This document shows, one piece after another, positions 55,901 through 64,000 of a stretch of DNA of 64,000 bases. The notes under the pieces are model-generated. The model searched no databases, was not told the origin of the DNA, and worked only from the letters and a program-made list of their open reading frames with translations. The DNA comes from Piper betle (lineage: Eukaryota; Streptophyta; Magnoliopsida; Piperales; Piperaceae), in assembly GCA_033002965.1 (NCBI GenBank), contig JAURVB010004818.1, positions 47,153-111,152 of the forward strand, read 5' to 3'. The translations under genes and the position numbers were made by a program. Position 1 is the stretch's first letter; the number at the start of each line of letters is the position of its first letter.

Positions 55901-58900
55901 TTTGTTGCCTAGATTGGAGGTCTAGAACCATCAATCAGTGGGTCCCAAAGTTCTGAGCCTGGTGAGTCTGAAAGTGATCTCGGCAAAGTCATTAATCCAC
56001 CATCACAGACTGCAGGATTCTCTACATCAGAAGCACAACGATGCACATCTCTATTCTTTGCCTTGTGCTCTAAGGTCAATGTCTGCAAACACATATACAG
56101 ATATCATAGTTTGAACTAGGCATGCAAAATTTATCTGGTAAAAGTGGATATCTCACAAATGTTCTGTTCTGCTTTCGTTTGTTTTTTGCAGAAGCCCTCC
56201 CTACTGAGATTTGTGTTTGAGATATATGGTCGTGCTCCAAAAACAGTTAAACAGGTGTGTGTTGATCTCTATTTATTTGAATTACATTTTCCTGTGGATG
56301 GTTAAGTTTTACTTCCAGTTGGAAGTGCTAGGTTTGTGTTAGTAGTCCTCTCTCTTCTCTGAACTGATATCTGCAAACTAGGCAATACTCAAAACAGGAG
56401 AAAGATCAGTTCAAATGGCATATATTTGGTTTATTGCACATAATTTTAGTATTTTACCCTTTCAATGTAGATGATGTATAAATTTTTATTTTGCTTAATG
56501 TGGAGGTTTTGCAGGTTGTACATCGTCATATGCCTGGTCTTTTGCGAAACCTGGGGTCGACATATCAGGAACTGCTTGTTATAATATCTGATCCACCACG
56601 AGGAAGTGAAAATCTACTAGTGTTGGTATGGTCTGGTTGTTTGTGTCGCAGTTTTAGTGTTCTTCTGCTTGCTTTATCTTTGGTTCTTGATGATATTTTT
56701 CATTGACTTATGTGGCAGGTGCTGCAAATGCTGACAGAAGAAATGTCACCCTCAACAGATCTGATTTCAACTGCTAAGCATTTATTTGAGACTAAGTTAA
56801 AGGTATAACATTGTCATTGTCTATTTATTTTATCTTCATGCTTTAAATATTTAACTAGATTGATTTTCTCTGTGCAAATTTTCCATTTCTAGGATCCTGC
56901 TATTCTTGTACCATTGCTATCTTCATTCTCCAAAGAAGAGGTACATTATATATTTGTTAAAAATTAGTTTTTTGTTGCATTTTTACAGTATAACTAACTT
57001 CCTAAAGCTTCTAGGTTTTGCCAATTTTCCCTCAGCTTGTGGGTCTTCCACTGGAAAAGTTCCAAGCTGCTCTTGCTCGTATTTTACAGGTATTTGCTTT
57101 CACTAATTCTCAATGGTTATGTTCTGTATTGATTTTTATTTGTTTGCATCATCTGGCCTTAAGAAAACAAATTAGTGCACCTAGTATTCATTTGAAGATT
57201 TTAGGTTTTTGCTGAAGTTTGGTGCCAAATTTCAGGGTTCAGCTCATACAGGTCCAGCATTAACACCTGCTGAAGTGTTGGTGGCTATACATGGTATAAA
57301 CCCTGAAAAGGACGGAGTTGCACTAAAGAAGGTACTTCTTCACTTATATAATTTGATTTCTATGTTTAAATTGATTTTTTAGAGCGAGAATAAATATTGA
57401 CTGATTTTGTTATCAGATAACAGATGCATGTTCTGCTTGTCTTGAACAACGCACAGTATTTACTCAGCATGTTTTAGCAAAATCATTGGATCAGCTGGTA
57501 TGTCAATATTTTTGTCTTTCATTCCTTTGCATTGTGTTTTTTTGCGACTTATTGACACTTGGTCATAAGCCAAGTGCATACAGCTTTGTCATTCTTGCAT
57601 ATTCTGTTTCAGTCAGCTGATTCTTTATACATGATTTCAAATGTAAATTTGTCAGGTTGAACAAACTCCACTCCCTTTGCTCTTTATGCGAACAGTAATT
57701 CAGACAGTAGATGCTTTCCTACTCTGGTACTGTTTTAGCTTCTTTTTGTTATTATTTCTAATCTTAATTGCATTTCTTAAAGGGGAGTGGCTTAACTGCT
57801 TTCGAAAAGCTTATGAAAGGACATCACAAAAATCAGTGCGGGTAGTTGGGTCAAACTTTGTGGGTCTAAATGCACTGATTGGACATTTGTCTTCATAAAG
57901 TGCAATGCGTCTATCTTAAAGCAAGTGTGATCTATCAGAATTATTTATTTTTCACTTTGTCACACTACCTTTATAGGTTGACCATGTGATGGAGTTGCTG
58001 TCAAAGCTGGTGCAGAAGCAGGTATAACGTCATCTGCTGATTTTTATGGAGTTATTCTTTTGTTGAGACAATTTGCTACATTTTTGTGTCTAAATTTATA
58101 TTATTGTCTGATTATTGCAAAACTGAAAGAACGGTTAAGTGAAGGCCCCATTTAAATGTTGAAAGATGCTAACCTCAATCCATCTGCTTATGATTATATA
58201 AATTGCTTTCCGAGGTACTCTACTTGAATTTTTGTGTGCTGTCCGGTTCTCGGTTCTTTTCCTTTTTCACCGTGGAGCTATTCTGCATGTTGTACTTTGC
58301 ATTTTCAGAGGTTTTGATTAATTTTCACTGGGGTCATGATACAGATATGGAAGATGCCAAAACTGTGGGTAGGATTTTTGAAATGTGCTTCACAAACTGC
58401 TCCTCATTCGTTTAGGGTGCTGTTAGAGGTTTGTTCTTTCTTGGTGCGTACCTTTTATTTGATCATTTTGTTGAAAGAAAGTTTCTCATAACTTTCTCAT
58501 GTATGCAGTTACCTCCACTGCAACTTGAGAGTGTTCTGAACAAACATATAAATCTTAGGAGTTCACTTGCTAACTACGCTAAGCAGCCAAACATTAGAGC
58601 CTCATTGCCCAGGTATTTTTCTAATTTTAGTACGTGCCTTATCTTTGTATTAGGTGTTGTGTTTTCTTGTTGCAGCTAGTCTGAGACTAATGAACATTGT
58701 GATAATCTTTATGTCTGTGGGTAAACTCCATAACGTGTTTTGAAGAATACAATTTTAGTTATCTTGGGATTAACTAGTCCATCACAGGGTATCTTGCATC
58801 GACAACTTGTTTTGGATAAATTTATGTGCTAATTGAGCTCAAACATGAACAGATCAACATTAGCCGTACTTGGTCTTGTCACTGATTCACAGGCGCCCAG

Positions 58901-58949
58901 ACCATACATACCGAGTGCAGGCTTGCAATCTTCAGAAACACTCACGTAA
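46951..58949 (+). CDS. SYMPK: Symplekin/Pta1-family mRNA 3'-end processing scaffold
   Basis: Scaffold of the nuclear cleavage and polyadenylation machinery. 27 exons: 46951-47153, 48671-48830, 49050-49142, 49245-49347, 49484-49648, 52055-52228, 52388-52516, 52590-53027, 53117-53692, 53776-53844, 54142-54258, 54707-54943, 55523-55570, 55650-55772, 55913-56074, 56192-56254, 56515-56625, 56719-56802, 56893-56940, 57015-57089, 57236-57331, 57417-57497, 57656-57726, 57977-58021, 58345-58428, 58509-58612 and 58853-58949. The result is about 1,252 residues. The N-terminal HEAT-like domain (LRQVKDILASVDHASAADLF, ALKFMETCVLSF) is followed by an acidic variable middle in exon 9. The C-terminal symplekin domain follows (LFMRTVIQTVDAF, LPPLQLESVLNKH). 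Exons 5, 6 and 23 are each one base short for their phases, at runs 49497-49499, 52127-52132 and 57718-57719. The other 24 exons join cleanly, so assembly errors are likelier than decay. Confidence 0.93.
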
Positions 58950-60909
58950 ATTCTCTGACAGTCCATATTCCTCACCAAAATTTCAAAAATTTACAATGCG
59001 AAAGAAGGCCCAAAGACTAACTGGCCCCAGTTCGGCGCGATTCCACTGACGAGATGTAGTTTGGACAAGTGCACGAGCGATTGAAAATTTTTGAATTGAA
59101 CCGGATATTTGATGCATTCTCTGCCATGGGAGAGCATCTAGTTTTTGGTCTTCAGCAACCAGAAAATGTACCATAGGTCCAGTGTACCAAGTGCAGTTGG
59201 TCACCAAGAGGTGTAGCACATGTATATTATTCCATTTTTTTCTTGTGATGTTTATTGATCTTTGTTGTTCATTCAAAGCTGCCTGTCTTAATTAATCATG
59301 GGATGTTCAATAATTCCATTTATTCTCGTCTTTGTATAAATGTAATATTTCATCTATTTTCTTGAATTTTGTTCAGCTGCCGTGTTATGCGCGTATTTAT
59401 CTAGTTTTCTTGCTTTGCCGTTGCCCGCTTTTGCATCTCTCTATAAGTCTAAGAACTCGTATTCCCCCCCTGATTTAATGATTCTGTAATATATTATGGG
59501 GACTAGTTGGATTAGCATCTGATTCGGATCAAGGGAAAACGCCTGCCTTGCTCTCCCTGTGGAGCAGTTTTCTAGATTGTGCATCTTGTATGCCTTCTTG
59601 TACTATGCTATAATACTACGATCACATCAAACTTGCAATGCATGGACTCATCCAATATAATCAAATTTAAAGAATCATTTTAAGCTCCATCTTAAACATT
59701 TAAATCAGAATATTAAATCGACTTTTTGAAGTTCTCAAATAGAATTTTTATGAACTTTTAATTAGCGTACGTTTGGTTAACGTTTAATAATCTAAAATTT
59801 ATGAAAATTTAAAGTTCTCAATTTTACAACAGTGGTATATTTCTGAGAAACAATTGTATAAGCTCAATATATTATATGTTAACAACTTAAACTAATTCGC
59901 TTGAGAAAAATTGCTATAATTAATTCTGCTCTCTAGATGAAAAAATCATGACAAAAAAATTTCGTATACAATATTAACAATTTTCAACTTCACCTTTTCC
60001 TTTAAATCAAGCCTAATCAGGTTATAAGTAATCTATCTATTTAACAATAATCTTGCATAGGTGGCACCCATGATTAGCCTTAATCAGCAACTAGCCAAGA
60101 TTCCCACGCAAATATGCAGGCATTGTATAAGTTAATTTATTAAAAAAATATTGAGATAAATTTGTAGTGATTAAATAATTTTGAAAAAGTAAAAATAAAT
60201 ATTTACTACATTTAATAAAATTAAATAAATATAAATAGTAACATAAAGGTTTTAACTATTTATGTAATTTATGTTTTAAGAATATTTTATTATGAATTTG
60301 GTTGTAATTTAGTTGGTTGAAAATATCTTATAATCTTATAGTATTATTTGTTAGGAAATTTCTTGTTACAGGAATATTTGCTTATACTTGTTGAAATAGT
60401 CTATTTGTAAAAGCTAACTATTTGTTTCAATCTTACTTTTTTGTTAGTTAGAAAATTTATTATTATTTTTGAGATAGCTTAATGGTAAAAAAACCCATAA
60501 GATGCCTTATCTCTTTTAAAATAGAAGGAAGATGTTATAGATGACCTTAGGGCTCTTGTAATCCTGCTAGATGCATCTAAAGGCTCTTTCTTATCTCATG
60601 TTAGATTTGTTTGTTGAGCAAGTTTAGTCAAATTTTAAATACTTAATTTTGTTTTATTTGATAGTTTGAGTCAAATTTATTAGTAATCAAAATGTTTAGG
60701 TAATTGAGCTAGTTTAATATGAGTAGGTCTTATAATCTTTTTTCATATAATTTGTATTAAATTTTATAATCAAAATATTTTAAATTAATATTATTATACT
60801 TATAAAAGATGTTTTAATCATATAATTTTTTAACTTAAAATGATTATATGTATTTTTTTCTTATTCAATTAAATTGAAAATTAAAATAAAATAATAAAAT
60901 TTTATTTTT
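58950..60909. other. 3' flank of the symplekin-family gene and spacer
   Basis: The first few hundred bases probably include the 3' untranslated region. The rest is AT-rich without a supported gene. The antisense frame at 58983-59276 has no recognised domain. Confidence 0.45.
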
Positions 60910-60918
60910 TATATAAAA
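60910..60918 (+). promoter_or_regulatory. Candidate TATA box of the SPT2-type gene
   Basis: TATATAAAA stands in front of a CT-rich leader (60960-61180), at a distance that would place the start near 60945. Confidence 0.35.
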
Positions 60919-61179
60919 TATCGAGTTTTTTGAGTGTACCATTGAGTTGGAGCTTTGAACAGCCCAACCCAAATCTTCGTCTCCTTCCCTACAAAAACCT
61001 CTCTCGCCTTTCCCATTCCATCCATTCCACCCTCCACCCTCTCTCTGGAATCCCCCATTTCCCACGATTTCCTTCTCTCCTCGCCCCCATCAAGTTCTTA
61101 CCTATTCGATCGCTCGGCGCTTGATTCGCTCCAATATCAGCTTCCGGGATCCACTGCTGCTTCAATTGGCGATTTTCCC

Positions 61180-61813
61180 GTGAGTATACGGTGATTTTTT
61201 CTTTTAAATTTCTGTAGGAAATTGGGGTTTTGCTGTTTTCGGATCTGATTTTGCTGAAATATTGGGGGTTTTCTTCCGCAAGTGCCAATTCTTTGTGATT
61301 CGTGTTTGGTTTGTGTTGGATGGCCGTTGATTAGCTCGTCTTGGGGGAGAGGATGCGGATTTTTTTCCGCCAAAATTGGGGGTTTTGTTATTTTCGAGTC
61401 TGATGATGGATAAAGGTGGCTTCTTTTTTGCTATTGGTGGCTGCGGAGTCGCGAATTCCCTTTGATCTGATGATTTTATTTACTTATTTTCTGACCGGTA
61501 AATGTCGATTTTTCTGGGAAGAATTGGAGTTCCGTTGTAGTTTTATTGGATGATTGTGAAAAGATGTCTTGTTTAGTTGTCCATGTTCTTTGTTGTTTTA
61601 TTGGATGATCGGTAAATGTCGATTTTTCTTTGTTGTCCATGTTCGTCCATGAATTATTTAGTTGTTTTCTTTCTATGACCTAAACGTTGTGTCTGAAAAA
61701 AAGATATGTTTTAGATTTCCTGTAAATGTTGATCCTTAATGTGGATCATTAATGACGAAATTGTTTGTTAATAACACTTTGGCCATCTTAGAACGACCAT
61801 CTCTGGTTTGCAG
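61180..61813 (+). other. Predicted intron in the SPT2 5' untranslated region
   Basis: CCC|GTGAGTATAC is a strong donor and TTTGCAG ending at 61813 a strong acceptor, with T-rich sequence between them. The CT-rich leader exon lies before it and the short exon with the ATG at 61872 after it. A first intron in the leader is common in plant housekeeping genes. Confidence 0.6.
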
Positions 61814-61871
61814 GTGCTGCACAGCTCAGCAATTGGTTCTATTGTAGCGATAATTCAGCTATCTGCCAGTT

Positions 61872-63602
61872 ATGCGGGACTATGATAGAAAGTAGGTTTG
61901 AGACCTCCTTTTGAATGTTGGGTTTTGGATTATTTCATTGGAAGGTATGCAATCCGGAGTGTCATATATATGTGTTTATAACTATGTCATTTCTTTCCTT
62001 TTTATTCAGCAGTTCCAACGTGGATATGGAGACGAAGGTTATGGAGAAGAGTGGGAAGATGATGACGTTCAGTACACGGATGAGGAAGGTGAAGAGGAAG
62101 GAGAATATGAAGAAGATGATCATAAGCCCACTCAAGAAGAGTTAGAATATTTAGAGATCAGACAGCGCTTAAAAGAGGCAGCAAGGAAACGACTGAGGAA
62201 AGAAGCTGCTGCTACTCTTGGTTATACGCAAGACAAGAAGAAGCAACTAGTTAATGACAAGTGAGAATTTTTGTATATTATTATTTTCTCAGCAACTACT
62301 TGTGCCATTTTATTCAACAAAAATTGTGTTCATAATGGTGCTTGGTGAATATCGTAAAAACATTGTGTTCATGCCACATAAACTGTCCATTTGTAGCATT
62401 GTACTTACGAACATGGTATTGCTTCCTCCCCCCCCTTTTTAACTGGTGGAGCTCCCATGAAATTTACCTTCTAAGACTCTATTGACCTAAGCTTGTCTAT
62501 TTATGTTGGTACACATCATTGATGGCCATGTATTTGTTCCAGCTTTGGTTCTTTTGGACCTTCTAAACCAGCTATTGCTAAAGAGTAATTGAAGAACGAC
62601 AATCCATTCTTGAAACGCAGCAGCACCTTGCAAGTATGAAGACGTGTGCCCCCTCTGGGGTATGTATTTTGTCCTTTTTTCATTACGGGATTAATTTTTG
62701 TACTGCTTCTTACTATAACTTTCTTTTCCAGCATAAAAAGGATCATGCCCCTGCAGCTAATGGAGTAAAGTCTGGTTTTCAACACCACCATCCAAAGGTG
62801 GTTAATCAGGTACTCGAATAACATTCTATGTTGTGTCGTTTTTGAATTCATATAAGTAATCATCAGTTGTTGAAGTGAGCTTGTTGCAGGTGAAACAGAA
62901 AGCACAGAAGCTAAAGACACACGAGACTATTCATTCTGCTTTCAGATGATGCAGATATTTCTGCCCTTATAAAGGATCCACCATCTCGGCTTGCTCCTGC
63001 TTCACATTCTGGTGCGTTAACTTGCTCATCAATTATCACCCATCATTTCATGTAGGTTCGTTCTTCTGTGGCATCTTTAAATGCACATGGTGCTTTCATC
63101 CAAGAGAAACTTATACAGGTTTCTGCGTGACATGGAATATGCTCGACCAGCTAAAGTCTCATTGAAGAGCCCATCAGCAATGAGCAAGCCGGTGAAACCT
63201 GTTGTAGATGGTCGTCAAGACAGGTCCCTTCCACCCAAAGACCGAGGCATACAAAAACAGGGTAGCTTGATGATGTCCACCATAAAGAAGCCAGTGCAGA
63301 GGTCTAGTGATCCGAGGAAGCAATTTGGGAGTAGTACAAGCAGTAGCTCCAGGGGTCCAGCTGGAATGAAAGTTCCAGTCCAGAAGAGTTCCTCTTCTGT
63401 TGCAAATAAGGAGCCTATAATGCCAACTAGCAGTCATATTGCCCCTAGATCTAAACAATCTGTGCCTGCTGGACAGAAGGCACAATTGACAAAAACACAT
63501 GCTTCTGTGCGGAAGCCACAAATAGAGCAAAGAAGAGAGCGTCATTCAGCACAGAAGGCTAAGTTAATGCCAAAACAAACTCCCTCATCTTCAAAACTAC
63601 AG
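61872..63602 (+). CDS. SPT2: SPT2-type chromatin protein, N-terminal part
   Basis: SPT2-domain proteins bind histones and DNA during transcription. Exons: 61872-61891 (MRDYDR), 62010-62260 (very acidic, then EELEYLEIRQRLKEAARKRL), 62543-62659 (FGSFGPSKPAIAK...RQSILETQQH), 62732-62809, 62890-63011 and about 63119-63602 (basic, serine/proline-rich linker with VSLKSPSAMSKPVKP). The gene continues beyond the right edge, where the C-terminal SPT2 domain should lie. One-base shortfalls relative to splice phase appear in exon 1 (61889-61891) and exon 3 (62580-62582). Exon 5 has two, near 62916 and 62936, inside the conserved plant motif LKDTRDYSFLLSDDA. The junction into exon 6 is also one base off. 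Family assignment rests on the acidic start, the ELEYLEIRQRLK helix and that motif. Confidence 0.85.
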
Positions 63603-64000
63603 GTTTTTTATTCTTCTTTTTTTCTCTTATTTACCTTTTTTGCAAATTTTTCTTCTATCCGGTCTTGTGGCTTTGGATTTTAATGGTTGTTTGAGTGATA
63701 GCAAGCTTGCAGACTTGACACCGTTGTACTTCCAATATGGTGCCAAAGACAGGCTCCTGTTACTGGAAGGGTTAGAAGAGAGGGTGCATTTTTACCTAGA
63801 ATATCATGTACGAGTAAATAAAATGGTGAATCAATACCAAATTTAAGGGTTAACTTAATGGGCTTAATGTAATACATTTATTGCCATTTTGATGGGTGCA
63901 TGCTTTTGTGCGTACATATTTAAAATTATAATATGTATCAGGGTATTCCAATTGAGGATTATAAGTACCAAGTAGGCTGAATCATGTCGTGGGGTATAGA
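63603..64000 (+). other. Intron of the SPT2-type gene
   Basis: Follows the donor CTACAG|GTTTTTTATT. No SPT2 coding sequence is recognised to the window end, so the next exon lies outside. Confidence 0.6.

Overview
The window is nuclear DNA of a flowering plant. Genes are rich in introns with GT-AG borders, introns and spacers are AT-rich, first exons are GC-rich, and there are plant-type retrotransposons. GC-rich 5' exons next to AT-rich introns would suit a non-grass monocot, but that is a weak inference. Six genuine genes can be traced by joining exons whose splice phases agree. On the minus strand: a SYMRK-like receptor kinase (232-2773, kinase end beyond the left edge), HEMA glutamyl-tRNA reductase (20100-22372) and SRP54 (29727-34312). 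On the plus strand: UFC1 (43027-44695), a 27-exon symplekin/Pta1-family gene (46951-58949) and the first part of an SPT2-type chromatin protein gene (61872 to beyond the right edge). The genes serve unrelated jobs (signalling, tetrapyrrole synthesis, protein targeting, ufmylation, mRNA 3'-end formation, chromatin) and form no cluster or pathway.

Layout: 1-2.8 kb receptor kinase; 2.8-6.4 kb spacer; 6418-12215 a complete Ty1/copia element on the minus strand with two 447-bp LTRs that look identical and a 5-bp target duplication; 12.2-20 kb repeats plus a truncated 3'-5' exonuclease remnant and an unrecognised reading frame; 20-22.4 kb HEMA; 22.4-29.7 kb spacer with a ~710-bp tandem duplication and two head-to-head copies of an AATCGG-ended element; 29.7-34.5 kb SRP54; 34.7-41.4 kb GC-rich hairpin-ended repeat, GC-rich tandem repeat and LTR-like sequences; 43-44.7 kb UFC1; 47-59 kb symplekin; 61-64 kb SPT2.

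The strongest window-wide signal is technical. Four of the six genes, and the young copia element, carry one-base losses at short single-base runs. In the genes each loss breaks an otherwise intact conserved frame, and most are independently demanded by the splice phases of the neighbouring exons. The natural reading is homopolymer contraction in a long-read assembly, not decay of unrelated housekeeping genes. No CRISPR, operon or organelle insert was seen and no new protein system could be supported. The best candidates for undescribed elements are the AATCGG-ended repeat family and the hairpin-ended element with a G-rich minisatellite.
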